Of a stretch of DNA of 64,000 nucleotides, positions 21,677-32,949 are shown piece after piece. The stretch lies in contig CM060983.1 in NCBI GenBank assembly GCA_030765065.1, positions 228,799,528 to 228,863,527 on the forward strand, given 5' to 3'. A program made the position numbers and the translations under genes. The notes beneath the pieces are model-generated. The model made no database searches and was not told where the DNA came from. It was given only the letters and a program-made list of their open reading frames with translations. The DNA comes from Deroplatys truncata. Taxonomy: Eukaryota; Arthropoda; Insecta; Mantodea; Mantidae. Every line of letters starts with the position of its first letter. Positions within the stretch are counted from its first letter, which is position 1.

Positions 21677-24181
21677 TTAACTCGACTGGCCCGTGTTGTT
21701 GGTGTTTCCGTTTTTTGGACTGGATCCTGTGGTGGCATCTTGTGGTGGAGAAATGTACTTCCAGAGAGGATTTGGTGGCGGCAAATCAAAATTCATTAGA
21801 TGTGTGTTGTGTTTTAGAATGGTGATCTTCTCCCATGCATCTAATTCGGCTGCAAATTTGGCTGGTTTGACTAATGTAATATTGGGTTTGATGTTGTGAT
21901 TAGTGATCCAAAAATGGTGTGAAACTGCACATTTGTCCATTTGTTTGTATTTAATACATCTCATGTGCTCCTTTAGCCTAGTTTCTAAGTTTCTTTTTGT
22001 CTTACCAATGTATACTTTATTGCAATCTGAACAATTGATTTTATAGATTCCAGCTTTTTTGTCTTGTGGAATGGGGTCTTTTAACTTGTTACAAAGTAAT
22101 TTCTCTATGTTAAATTTGTTCTGTGGAGCTAGGCTGATGTTATGTTTCATGAAAATCTTCTTAAATTTGTGAAATGTTCCTGGGTGGTATGTGAATTTCT
22201 TGAACTTTAGTTCTTTATCTTGCTGGCTGAGATTAGTTGTGTTTCTGATGTGCATCTGTCGTTTGAATTTTGCAATTTTTTTGTCAATAGTTGCTTTGTT
22301 GTACCCATTATGTATTGCTGTGTCTACTATATGCTGGTATTCTAACTGGTATTCTTTTTTATTTAAGGGGGTATATACCAGTCTATGTGTTAGGCTGTTT
22401 AGTACTGCATGTTTGTGTGTGGTTGGATTGAAACTCTTATTTTTTATGTAATTAGTAGAGTGTGTTGGCTTCCTGTATATGCCAAAGGTTAGGTTCTTTT
22501 GTTCTCTGATGATTTTTAGGTCTAAAAATGGTAGCATGCCTTCTTTTTCTATTTCTATGGTGAATTTTATTGATTGGTTCTGTAGGTTTAGTAAGGCTAA
22601 GGAGTCTTGTATGAACCTATTAGGGACAACAGCGAAGATGTCGTCAACATATCTGTGCCAAACTTTAAACATGTATGGAAAGGAAGTTGTTATGTGTATT
22701 TCTAAGTAGCTCATAAATAAATCTGCCAAGAAGGGTGAAAGTGGGTTGCCCATGGTTAGACCAGTTGGTTGTTGATAGAACTTCTTATTGAAACTAAAAC
22801 AATTTTGTCCAATGCATAAATTGGTAAGTTGTATGAGGTCTTCTATTTCTTCTTCAAGTAGGTTAGTCTGCTGTAGCCATTTCTTTAATTGACGCAGGAG
22901 TTGATCTGTAGGGACACTTGGAAATAGTGCAGTGACATCAAAGGAAACTAATCTGTCTTCTGGTTCGAGTTCCAGGGATTTTATCTTCTGTATTAAATCT
23001 TCTGAATTCATTATGTTTTTGCTGTTGAATTTTGGTAGTGAAGAGAATCTCTGTACTAACCATTTTGCCAGTTTGTAGGTAGGAGAATCAATATTGCTGA
23101 CGATTGGTCTCATCTTATTACCCGGTTTGTGTATTTTAGGTAGAGCATACATTCTTGGTAAAATGGGGTGGTCTGGTTTTAATCTAGATTTATCAGTGTC
23201 TGTTATAGTTTTGCTTTCCTGGATGGTTTGATTGAAGGCTTTTAAATGTGATTTTAATGGATCTTCTTGAATTTGTATGTAATTTTCTTGTTGCAGCATA
23301 TTTTCTACTCTGGTAATATAATCATCTTTTTGAAGTACAACTAGTTTATTTCCCTTGTCAGCTTTTGTGTATACTACTGGTTTTGATTTTAATGTTTTGA
23401 TCACATGTTTGGTTGGGAAATTGTTATGTTTATCTGCTTGTATTTCTTGGAGAACTATTTCACATTCTTTTTTTATAGTGGTTTTACTATTTTCATTTAG
23501 GTTGTAAGTAGCAATCTCAATGTCTGCGACTATTTCATCGGTTGTTTTTGTGTAGCCAACACATGTTTTTAGGCCAAGGTTTAATACCGATAATTCTGCT
23601 TTGGTGAAAGTTACATTTGAAAGATTAATTACGTCAGAGTATGGCGTCGTTTTTTCATTTTTTAGGTTAGGTTTATATGAATGTTGCTTCCGGCGTAGTA
23701 TATCTAGTTTTTTCTTTAATTTCAGCGTTTTTGTTTTCATCCTGTAGCTAAGAATAGTGAGGAATTTTGATTGCATGTTTTGCCAAAGTGGATAGCCGAG
23801 TGTGTCCGTTAATTTAAGGTGAAGAGCATATAATTCCAGTTCCAATTTTTGTAATTTTGCGTAGTGGTTGTTTCTCTCAATTATTATTACTTTTTTATCG
23901 GCTGATGTTTGGTGTTTGCTGTTTTTGTCGTATTTTACAATTCTCCTTACAAACTTTGGTGTGACTTTGCTTTGTATGCATAGGTTTAAAAAACGGATGT
24001 CCGCAAATGTGTTTTTTCTTTTTTCTTCAATTTTTTGGTATCTTTTGATGTCACTTTTTATTCCACTGAAATCTGTATTGAAATTTAGGGTTTCTAATCT
24101 TACCTTGTTTTTTGCCATGACTTGCATCTTTTCCACGTGGTGGCCAATTATAAATTTTGCTTCTTGTGACTTGTTGGTCAT
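21677..24181 (-). CDS. Penelope-like reverse transcriptase with GIY-YIG endonuclease, intact (834 aa)
   Basis: This is the only full-length mobile-element protein in the window. It copies element RNA into DNA and cuts the target. Blocks: basic N-terminal region (1-190); KADKGN (273-278); LPKIHKPGNKMRPIVS (347-362); RT motif A SFDVTALFPSVP (413-424, Asp415); motif B QPTGLTMGNPLSPF (471-484); YVDD (511-514); then the endonuclease: AGIY (710-713), CxxC at 717 and 720, KVYIG (722-726), Arg735, KEH (737-739), SHHFW (754-758) and Glu784. All expected RT and GIY-YIG residues are present. The start ATG at 24181 lies just after the upstream pseudo-LTR. The stop ends 5 bp before the downstream hammerhead core. 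Confidence 0.93.
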   Translation of the reverse strand: MTNKSQEAKFIIGHHVEKMQVMAKNKVRLETLNFNTDFSGIKSDIKRYQKIEEKRKNTFADIRFLNLCIQSKVTPKFVRRIVKYDKNSKHQTSADKKVIIIERNNHYAKLQKLELELYALHLKLTDTLGYPLWQNMQSKFLTILSYRMKTKTLKLKKKLDILRRKQHSYKPNLKNEKTTPYSDVINLSNVTFTKAELSVLNLGLKTCVGYTKTTDEIVADIEIATYNLNENSKTTIKKECEIVLQEIQADKHNNFPTKHVIKTLKSKPVVYTKADKGNKLVVLQKDDYITRVENMLQQENYIQIQEDPLKSHLKAFNQTIQESKTITDTDKSRLKPDHPILPRMYALPKIHKPGNKMRPIVSNIDSPTYKLAKWLVQRFSSLPKFNSKNIMNSEDLIQKIKSLELEPEDRLVSFDVTALFPSVPTDQLLRQLKKWLQQTNLLEEEIEDLIQLTNLCIGQNCFSFNKKFYQQPTGLTMGNPLSPFLADLFMSYLEIHITTSFPYMFKVWHRYVDDIFAVVPNRFIQDSLALLNLQNQSIKFTIEIEKEGMLPFLDLKIIREQKNLTFGIYRKPTHSTNYIKNKSFNPTTHKHAVLNSLTHRLVYTPLNKKEYQLEYQHIVDTAIHNGYNKATIDKKIAKFKRQMHIRNTTNLSQQDKELKFKKFTYHPGTFHKFKKIFMKHNISLAPQNKFNIEKLLCNKLKDPIPQDKKAGIYKINCSDCNKVYIGKTKRNLETRLKEHMRCIKYKQMDKCAVSHHFWITNHNIKPNITLVKPAKFAAELDAWEKITILKHNTHLMNFDLPPPNPLWKYISPPQDATTGSSPKNGNTNNTGQSS

Positions 24182-24183
24182 AA

Positions 24184-24330
24184 ATTACGTATGTATTGTA
24201 ATGAAAAGAAGCTAGAAACAGTGATGTGTATTGAATTTATTTAAAGGTGAGTCGAAATTGTTACACTAACATCACTTAAGTTTACTCACTTAACATGTTT
24301 CGGGAAACCGTTGGTCCCATCCTCAGAAGG
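24184..24330 (-). repeat. PLE-B2 internal pseudo-LTR
   Basis: Direct repeat of 21533-21676, including tattgtaatgaaaagaagct and the hammerhead. One base in the helix II loop differs between the two copies (ttggtccc versus ttgttccc). Confidence 0.82.
24292..24326 (-). ncRNA. Hammerhead ribozyme motif (PLE-B2 internal)
   Basis: As for the 3' copy. Helix II has one changed base, leaving GGGA/TCCC. Cleavage predicted between 24292 and 24291. Confidence 0.66.
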
Positions 24331-24631
24331 TTAACTCGACTGGCCCGTGTTGTTGGTGTTTCCGTTTTTTGGACTGGATCCTGTGGTGGCATCTTGTGGT
24401 GGAGAAATGTACTTCCAGAGAGGATTTGGTGGCGGCAAATCAAAATTCATTAGATGTGTGTTGTGTTTTAGAATGGTGATCTTCTCCCATGCATCTAATT
24501 CGGCTGCAAATTTGGCTGGTTTGACTAATGTAATATTGGGTTTGATGTTGTGATTAGTGATCCAAAAATGGTGTGAAACTGCAGATTTGTCCATTTGTTT
24601 GTATTTAATACATCTCATGTGCTCCTTTAGC
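24331..24631 (-). pseudogene. 5'-truncated PLE-B ORF (upstream tandem partner)
   Basis: Minus strand encodes LKEHMRCIKYKQMDK through DLPPPNPLWKYISPPQD to the stop, near-identical to the C-terminus of the intact ORF. It is truncated at 24631, where a 23-bp inverted snippet begins. Confidence 0.88.
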
Positions 24632-24654
24632 ATTAGATGCATGGGAGAAGATCA
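24632..24654. repeat. 23-bp inverted duplicate at the PLE-B2 5' breakpoint
   Basis: 24632-24654 is the exact reverse complement of 24477-24499 within the adjoining partial PLE. It sits at the truncation point, as expected from a template switch during insertion. Confidence 0.85.
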
Positions 24655-24789
24655 TAGATATAAATATTATTATTTTTTATTTGCCTACAGACATACATTC
24701 AGTAGTTTCAAGCATCGTCACAATCTAATATTTTACAAAACAAAAAATAAACATACAAGAAATATTCTGTACTGTACTGTTGAAACAAC

Positions 24790-25049
24790 TAATTACAATT
24801 CATCTGTTTTATATAAACATTTTTCTATTAAATACTTTTTTAGTTCATTCTTAAATGTATTTCCTTGAAAAGTTTTTAAATAATTTGGCAATTTATTATA
24901 AAATATAATTCCTTTCAATAATGCATCTTTTTCAGTTGGCCTACTCCTTAATGAGTTTCTATGAAAGTTATCACATCCTCTAGTATTATATTCATAAAAT
25001 TTACTGTTTCTATTTACATTAATTACATTTTTATGTACAAGTATTATCA

Positions 25050-25091
<42 letters not shown>

Positions 25092-25935
25092 ACAATGAAA
25101 TTACAGTTAAAATACTTTCCTTTATAAAAGTTGGTCTACATGATGTTCAGTTTCCTAACTTAAACATTGTTATGCCACTACTGCCCATATATCAATTCCA
25201 TAGCTAAGATGGCTATATATTATGGTATAATATATCATTTTCAGTACTTATTCATATATTTAGACAAATTTCTTAACAAATATATTCCACTACTAATTTT
25301 ATTGCACACACATTCAATCTGTTTATGATATTTTAAATGTTTATCCAATTCAATACCCAGAAAATTTGTAGATTCATTCTGGACAATATCTTTACCATCT
25401 AATACTATATTGTCCAATTTTAAACTTGTCCGGTATTCAAAAATAATTAATTTACTTTTGTTTATATTAACATTCAAATTATTAAGTTTTATGTAATTCA
25501 GTATTATAAAAGTTTGATTTAGTAAATTTTGTTTTAGTTGATCTACTAATTTATTCCAAAATAATACAGACATGTCGTCAGTGTATGTGATTGTTTTATA
25601 ATTAATGGAGTCTGGTAGGTCATTTACACATATCAAATATAATAGAGGACCAAGAATGGATCCTTGTGGCACTCCTAATTTAATGGTATAATTTGATGAG
25701 ATTTTATTAACTACATTTCCATTTTTATAGTTTATTTCAACACATCGTTTCCAAGTTGTCAAGTACGATTTTATTATTTCAAGCAATTTCCCTCATATAC
25801 CATAATTTTCTAATTTACGAATCAGAAGTAGTGATATACTGAATCAAAAGCCTTTGATAAGTCTAGAAATAATCCAGCTATTTTCAAGATGTGTAATTAT
25901 TTCATGAATGAGTTCTATCATTGCAGTAGTAGTTA
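24790..25935 (-). mobile_element. LINE-B, reverse transcriptase 3' part, decayed
   Basis: Minus strand: relic RT start (IELIHEIITHLENS, then RLIKGF), LEIIKSYLTTWKRCVEINY, GVPQGSILGPLLYL, YTDD in place of the usual YADD, LNVNINKSKLIIFEYRT, FLGIELDKHLKYHKQI, and the C-terminal domain with FYEYNTRGCDNFHRNSL, FYNKLPNYLKTFQG and NELKKYLI. The order matches CR1/Jockey-type LINEs. Stops occur in the first part. An (AT)n run (25053-25089) interrupts the C-terminal region. It could be the 3' half of the same element as LINE-C (32950-34855), which has the same orientation and lies on the other side of LINE-A2, but a linker segment is missing. Confidence 0.78.
25053..25089. repeat. (AT)n microsatellite
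   Basis: About 37 bp of alternating TA inside the LINE-B fragment. Confidence 0.95.
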
Positions 25936-26399
25936 ATAAGATCAACACATGGAAGTTATGTCACCAGCACGTGGGGATGATATAGTGAGAATGTCAGATC
26001 AGAGTGACGTAAGGACAACAGCTGGCGAAGCAAGGAAAATGATTTCACCTAGGAGGGAGGAAGTTCAATTGGTACCTGACCTGGCAGTGGGCAGGTTGGG
26101 GCTGTGGTCCCAGAGTGACGGAATGGAGGGAGAGGAAAGCATTGTGTCGACACTCAGTGGGAGCTTACTGGTTTTTGGACAGAAACTTAGCGGGACCTTC
26201 AAGGGAGAAAACAGGGATAGAATTATGGAGTAGGAAAGTGTTGGATAGGTTTACAAACAGAACAGGTTCACAATAGAGAAAGGAAGGAGGAAGATTGGGT
26301 TCTGGAATTGCGAGGGACTAAAAAATAAAATATTTACAGGGAAGTTGAGACACCTACTAGAAAAGGTAGATTATCTAGCAGTAGCAGAAACCTGGTTAA

Positions 26400-28705
26400 G
26401 GGGAGGCATCGGTGAAATTCGGGCAAAAATGATGAAAAATCCAATTTTTCGTTTTTTGCCTTAAAATTATGTTTATACTTTGTACTTTCAGAATCTATTG
26501 TAGTTTACGCTGCATTGCCATTTAAAAGGCTGTTACGTCATGATTTAAATGCCCATGTGCGGGTGGGCGTGGCTCCTGAAATGCACTCATCCCGTACAAG
26601 CAAAATCGCGTACAATTTTGAAGTTTAAATCAGGTGGTCACATTCAGTGCTGGTAAATGATAGCAGAGACATCTTTTGGGATTTTCTGCAAACCTTCACC
26701 CCGGGAAGGCATGTCTTCAGTTCATTTGTTTATTGTCAGTGAGGGAACATGATATACACCTTGTACAAGAGAGAAGTCTTCTTTATAGTGACCTACAAAT
26801 AGAAAAGTACAATTTAGAATAAGAATATGTATAATATAGTACAAAATAAGGCAGGGAATATCAAATAAGTGTCTTATTGTAAGAGAAAATTAGGTTTGTT
26901 GTTTGTAAACATGCAAGCACCTAATTCTCTTTTCACTGTCAGAATCTACTATAAGGTTGTAAAAATTGTATGTTAGGTGGACTAACTTTCCATACCTTTC
27001 TTGTTATTAATTGGTATAACATTATTACAAAATTGTTAGGCCTAGTAAGAGAAGACAGACAAAGAAATCTCTTGCAGCAAAATAAAATATAATGTCCAGA
27101 TGGCAAATCTGAGGGGGGAAACAAACAAAGTTAGGCCTGCAGTAGATCTTGAAGAACCAAGTTCAAGTGATAAAAAATTTCAACATTCCTTCAAGGATGA
27201 TGAAATGAAACGAATGTGGAACTACCAAATCCAGATTATGTACTTGTGCTCAGTGAAGTTTGGAGTAAAATATTTAGCAATTTAACATGCACAGATTGTG
27301 GATTGCAAGGTTTAGAAGCAAAATTTAGTGGTACAAAAGGATTTGCCAGTAAAGTAACTGTACAATCCTCTTCTTTTCATTAAAGTTATGTGGATACATA
27401 CACTAGTCCTAGAGTTACCAATGAGCACATTTTGATGTAAATAGCAAAATGGTTGATGCATTTCACCAAGCAGTTTGAAAGCTGAAACCATTGTAAAGCT
27501 TCAAAATTATTATAGATATGCAATTAGAAACAATCTTCCAAATGTAAATCAGATAAAATCTGCAATATTTGCAACTCTCTATCACTGCATGTCAACTGAT
27601 GAGAAGCCATAGCACTTTAAATGTCCTGGAGGTGAATCATCTTGGTAGTTTTATAATTGTCTGTTGTTAAAAGTGAGGAAATCCCTAAACCTGAAGGGAA
27701 GAGAACATTTGTTTCATCCAATGTAGTCAGTGCAATTATGTCAGTACAACAAAGATTAACCAATACTAATTTATTAGAGGTGTACAAAAGGAAAAACTCA
27801 AAATGCAAATGAGAGTTTACATAGTTTAATATGGAGTAAATGTCCCAAAGAAGTTTTTGTTTCTAGAAAGAATAAATTGCTGTGACTTCAACTATCAGTG
27901 AATTCAATATGGGTTGTGAGAGTACTCTGTATGCAAAGGAAAGGGTCACAGCTAGTAAAGCAAGTCCAGTCAGCAAAAGAATTAGTAGTGTCAGGGATAG
28001 GCGACGATTAAAGCAGAGTGCACTAAGTACATTAAATACATTCAAACCAGCAAAGAAACAGTTAAAACTTAAAGGAGAGGAAGCTAAACAGTTATCCCAA
28101 GGACCTTCATATGGTTCAGGGGAATTCTAAAGCAGTAAATATGTGTTGTTATACATTTAAAACTTTAAAGTCATTTTTCTTCGCTTTCTGTTTCTCTACA
28201 TTTTTTAATGTTCAAAATGCTCCTTGCAATGCAGTTTTTAATGGATTTCTTTGAAATTTTGCACACAGGTTCTTAGATAACTGATACATAAAACTTGGTA
28301 TTTTAAATGATCTATATGGAGCAGTTTAATTGTTATTGAATTTTTATTCTGAAAATTAATAATAATTTGGAAAAAAAAAGCTGATATATGTATTCAATAA
28401 TTTTTTTCTCCAAAACTATTTGACACATCTAAAAAAGAATACCAAGTTTTGTAGACATAAACTAAAGAAACACACAGCCAGAGTTTAGTTTATTTATAAC
28501 TAATAATGTTATGCATGGAGCATTTGTCATACTACACTAAAACTGTGGCAAAAAACCAGTAAATAATTTTTTTTGCAAAACTATCTTAGATGGAAAAGTG
28601 AAATTTAGTATACCTACTAGATACCCTTTGGCACAAATACATACAAAATTTCACATCATTATGACCAGAACTATGGATTTTAGCAATTTTCACAGATGCC
28701 TCCCC
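26400..28705 (+). mobile_element. TTAA-flanked DNA transposon with Mutator/Kolobok-like transposase relics
   Basis: Ends are inverted: GGGGAGGCATCGGTGAAA at 26400 and the complement of GGGGAGGCATCTGTGAAA ending at 28705. TTAA flanks both sides (26396-26399, 28706-28709), and removing the insert plus one TTAA restores the LINE frame AETWLREVNIEVKDF. Inside are decayed transposase pieces: LPNPDYVLVLSEVWSKIF with TCTDCGLQG and FASKVTVQS (27220-27375), IFATLYHCMSTDEKP (27545-27590), a CPKEVFVSRKRINCCDF block (27842-27890), and a C-terminal end RDRRRLKQSALSTL and EEAKQLSQGPSYGSGEF (27990-28130). These resemble the insect transposase family annotated in Pfam as Mutator-like. The TTAA target suggests Kolobok instead. 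The middle of the gene is deleted. Confidence 0.7.
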
Positions 28706-30403
28706 TTAAGGGAGGTAAACATAGAGGTTAAAGATTTTATATATGTTGGAACAAAAGGGGAGGTGACAGTAAGGAAGGGAAGAGCTTCTGGGGAAGTGGG
28801 TCTTTTTGTAAGACAATCCATAGGGAAAGTAATAAGAGATACTTGGTCCAGGATTAAAAATGTTTTGTGGATTATATTGGAAGATAAACTGATAAATGAG
28901 AAAATCATATGTTTAGGTGTAGTGTGCATCCACTCCCTCGCAATACCATAATGCTGGATTGTTGAAGGCGCTTGAGAGAGATATAGATAGGTTAAGAGAG
29001 AAGTACGGGAATACGGAAGTAATAATAATGGGGGATTTTAATATCGGAATAGGTGAAGGGGATGTGAATATAATGTTTGTTGGAAATGAAACATGTACTA
29101 CAAGGGAACAGTTCAGGCGAAGTAAAGACAAGTGTATTGATAAGCCAAGTGATGGTTTTATAGAATTTTGAGAAGTGAATGCTTTAGATTATTGAACAGC
29201 AAATATGGAGATGATTTGGAGGGAGAGTTTACCTTTGTTAATATGAACAGGCAAAGTGTTATTGACTATATATTATGGCCGATTAGCACGATGTATACAA
29301 TAAGTAACTTTAAGGTGCTAAATTTTGTATCTAATAGTTGCCACTTCCCGCTGGTAGTGGAGACTCAAAGACGATCAGAGGAAGTAAGGGAAGTCAGATG
29401 GAAATGGGGAAAGAATACTAAGCAGTATATTGAATTTAAATGGAGGGAGGAACGGAGAGTAGAATTTAAACTAACATTAGATTCTAAGCATGGTCAAATA
29501 TGTCAACAGGGAATGAGTTTTATGATAAGGAACCAGGAAATAGAGAATGCTACCAATATTTTTAATATGTTAATGCAAAGAGCAGGTGATTGGATGAGAA
29601 GGGGGAGGAGCTGGGTAATAAAAGAAATAGGGTGGTACGTTGAGGAATGCAAAATAACAAAAAAATTGGTGAAACAGGCATTAGTAAGAAGGAAAAAGAG
29701 AGGGCGTGAGGAAGATAAGAAGGAATACCTAAGGAGTAGGAATTTATATAATGTACTATTAAAAGAAAAGAAACAAGAATGGAGAAATAAAGAACAGAGT
29801 AACCTGATTAAAGTTTTAAGGGAGAACAATACCAGCAAGGTGTGGAGAGTGTTAAAATCCACGTATAATAAATGGTTAGGTAAACCAAATATCACTTCAG
29901 CAGATTGGATGGAGTATTTTAAAATGTTATTAAGATGAAATTAGTTGCGGATTTTGGAGTGGGATACATAGATATATTAGATAGTGAAGTGAGAGATGAG
30001 GAGGTACTGAAACAAGTGAAGGCAATGAAAAATAATAATGCAACGGGTATAGATGGAATTCCTCCTGAGTTTATCAAAGAATGGTGTAGTGATGAGACTA
30101 GAGTAAAGATGTTTACAGATTTGTTTAATGTAATAAAAACTAAAGGGTATGTACCGGAGCATTGGGGGAAAGCAATAATTCAACCTATCTACAAAGGCAA
30201 GGGGAGCGTTGATAAGCCCAATAATTACAGGGGAATAGCATTACTATCAAATGATAGAAGGATTTTGACAGGGTTTTTAGCAAATAGAATACAAAACTGG
30301 GTAGAGGGATATAATATCCTCTCAGAGTTTCAAATGGGTTTCCGTAAGAGGGATAACTTATTCATAATTAAAACTCTGGTGGATAAGTATTTAAAAGAAA
30401 AAA

Positions 30404-31276
30404 TCTGATATGTTACACTCGCATGACTTTCTCTACTCTTGTACAGACTATTTCTACAAACGCTTATTCTCCATATGCTTCATGTTAATTGACATCGAGA
30501 TGTTAATCTTATTGCTAATTTTCTTGTAGATGCAAGGGGAATTGGTAGGCTTTAAGCGATAGTCAAATCTTTTAAGAGCTGGTTGCTATATGGAGTATTC
30601 CATTCTCTTTGCATTACTAGGACAAAAAAAAAAAATGAATAATGAATTTCCATTTGAGAAAAATTATAAGTATTGGAAAATTTAAGGGAATAACAAGCAA
30701 TATCTTGAAAATGGTTCACTCAACAAAAAAATGCATATGACATAAATTGTGTATTTTAACATGATCTACATTTTTTGTGTAGTAACATTTTGTCTATCTC
30801 TTATGGTTTACCAGTTATTTAAAAGTCGTTCACAGTGAAGAATACTTTTGGAGACATTCCCAGAAAATTCAAGATATACATTTTATTTGTCATGAAAATA
30901 TCTTAAACATATGATATTTTAATCAAAATCGTTAGAGCCATTTTTGAGAAAATTAAAATTTTTGAAAAATGTTCCATGTAAAGGGTAATCTGGGGTGGGG
31001 AAATTTTCCTGAAAACCTTCGTGTTGCAATTCTGGAAGATACTGAACCTAAATACCAAGTTTGGTGTTTATCCGACTGTTTGTTTCTGAGTTATGCTCTT
31101 ACACACACACGCACGCACAGAGAGAGAGATAGAGATAGAGATAGAGATAGATTCCAAAAATGCTTTTTTTTTGGATTCAGGGGTCTAAAAACATATATTT
31201 CTAGTGAAATCTCGGTATCAAATTTTTGGGTGGAATACAATACTTCCCCTACTTACTATACGTAGTAGAGAAAGTA
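30404..31276 (+). mobile_element. Helentron-like element, copy X2 (inside LINE-A RT)
   Basis: Begins TCTGATATGTTACACTCGCA, has GACTTTCTCTACT 23 bp in, an internal CA/GA microsatellite (31095-31150), a hairpin tactatacgtagta, and ends AGTAGAGAAAGTA. It splits ...YLKEK from KRGKLYVAFVDL, within an A-run. Plus orientation by the 5' TC end. Confidence 0.62.
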
Positions 31277-32789
31277 AAAAGGGGTAAATTGTATGTGGCA
31301 TTTGTTGATTTGGAAAAAGCGTATGACCACATTAATTTAAATTTGTTGTGGCACAAACTCTTGAGGAAGGGAGTAAGTCAACAGATGGTGAATTTATTTA
31401 AAGCTCTATACAAGGAGAACACTTTTTGTGTGAAAGTAGGAATAGGATTGGTGACAAAAGAAGTAAACCAAAGGAAGGGGTTACAACAAGGATGTAAGCT
31501 AAGTCCAGTGTTATTTAATCTGTATATTGATGATATCCTCACTGAGATAGGAAGAAATAATAATTGGTATCCTGTGATAAATAAGGTATCAATTCCTGGG
31601 TTATTATTCGCTGATGATTTAGTGGTAGGATCAGTTTCAACGATTGGTCTAAAGCAGTCCCTACAGCAAATGAATAAATACTGTGATGAATGGAATCTGA
31701 AAGTAAACCAAGAGAAGACTCAAATTATAGTGTTTAAGAAAGGTGCCAAACTGAGCAAGTATGAAAAGTGGAAGAATGGAGAGAAGGAATATAAAGTGGT
31801 CAGAGATTGTATATACTTAGGGGTTAAAATGGATGGGGGTGGAAAATGGGAGAAACAGAAACTAGTATTGGTGAAGGGGAAAGGGGCAATGTCGGCGATT
31901 AGAGGGTGTAAATATAGAATACCAGATATAAATGTTAAATGGCTAGAGAAAATATATAACACAGTAGTTGAAGCGAAGTGAAATGTGGGGAGTAGGAGGA
32001 GGCTCGGAAGAGATAGATATGGTACACAGGAGTTTTTGTACAGAAGTTTTAGGCCTGCCAAATGCCACAGTTAAGGAATTTGCTGTAATTGAAATGCGGA
32101 GAGTGGGGAGAAAAGGGATAATAATGGAGAGAGCTCTTAAATATTGGTACTGACTATTAAATTTAGAAGAAAAAAACTTGTTGAGGCAGTGTCTGGAATT
32201 TCAAGAAAGGAGCTTAAAGGAAAATAGCGATCTGGGAGAAATTTGGAGGAGGGAAAATAATGTTAAGGGTTTTTGGAAAGAAGCTAGGGAGAGGTTTGAA
32301 GATATAGAGATACAAAATTTATTTAGGAACATTGGGAAGAAAAGTTCCTTGGAAACATATATATTAATAAAAATGTATGGGCTAGAGAACAGTATGTGGA
32401 TAACTCAAATAAGGAACAAAGAGAAAGTATAGCCTGGGTACGAGCAGATGTATTGGAGACTAATAGGAATGAGAAATAGGTTCCCACTGAACCAGTGTCC
32501 AATATGTGGGGAAAGAGAAGATTTAGAACATATCGTGTTTGATTGTAAAGGTACACAGCATTGGAGAAAGCAAGCTATAAATTGGAAATGGTTAAAAATG
32601 GACAGGAAATTAGCCTTAAGCAAGATTTTTAACAAGGATAACAAAAAGGTAGGAGAGTACCTGTCCAAAGTAAAAAAGAAATGGTTATGGACAATAAAAA
32701 GAGATGTGAATTAATTTCATCATGAGATGTTAAGATCTGTAATTATATTATCATTATAAAATTAGTATTATTAGATTATCATTTTGGTA

Positions 32790-32793
32790 TTAC

Positions 32794-32830
<37 letters not shown>

Positions 32831-32831
32831 T
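32790..32831. repeat. (ATT)n microsatellite in LINE-A 3' region
   Basis: About 14 ATT units between the LINE-A stop codon and its A-rich tail. Confidence 0.95.
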
Positions 32832-32949
32832 TATGTTATAAATAAAGAGTGCAATATGGGTAGAATATGGCAAGATAACAGCTTGGACTGATGTATAGCC
32901 ATATTCTAAGGAAGATTGCTAGCATAAATAAATAAATAAAAAAATTAAA

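Larger units (their letters stand above)
21533..24631 (-). mobile_element. PLE-B2, tandem Penelope-like element with intact ORF
   Basis: Reading the minus strand: a 5'-truncated copy (24631-24331, end of the ORF), pseudo-LTR with hammerhead (24326-24187), a complete ORF (24181-21677), then a second pseudo-LTR with hammerhead (21672-21533). This is the head-to-tail arrangement typical of Penelope elements, in which a partial upstream copy supplies the 5' pseudo-LTR. The two predicted cleavage sites are 2,654 nt apart. I found no convincing target duplication. The intact ORF and near-identical pseudo-LTRs suggest a young insertion. Confidence 0.9.
26285..32714 (+). pseudogene. LINE-A ORF2: AP endonuclease and reverse transcriptase, interrupted
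   Basis: Order of domains: endonuclease start GFWNCEGLKNK and LAVAETWLR (26290-26399), continuing after the first insertion with YVGTKGEVTVRKG, GEVGLFVRQS, VIIMGDFNIG, VIDYILW and SNSCHFPLVV (28710-29350); linker (29400-29935); RT start NNATGIDGIPPEFIKEW, NNYRGIALLS and EFQMGFRK (30025-30403); after the second insertion RT motif A FVDLEKAYDHI, motif B LQQGCKLSPVLFNLYIDD, LLFADDLVVG and WNLKVNQEKTQIIVF (31277-31980); and a C-terminal zinc cluster CPICGEREDLEHIVFDC (about 32498-32548). Stops at 29169, 29936 and 31979 and several frame changes add to the two insertions. The enzyme would nick target DNA and prime reverse transcription there. Confidence 0.85.
25940..32945 (+). mobile_element. LINE-A copy 2, near full length, with two nested insertions
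   Basis: Non-LTR retrotransposon of the same family as 1-950. It starts near 25940 (upstream ORF piece from 25949), carries an AP-endonuclease + RT ORF to 32714, and ends in a 3' region with a (TTA)n tract (32790-32831) and an A-rich ataaataaataaa tail near 32920-32945. A TTAA-flanked DNA transposon (26400-28705) and a Helentron-like element (30404-31276) interrupt it. Both interruptions can be removed to restore continuous reading. Confidence 0.85.

Noticed and set aside
30969..31265. Recurrent open frames starting MFHVKGNLGW in Helentron-like copies (also near 16700, 58720 and 59341)
   Set aside because: They differ by frameshifts between copies, cross the microsatellite and show no domain; they reflect shared repeat DNA.
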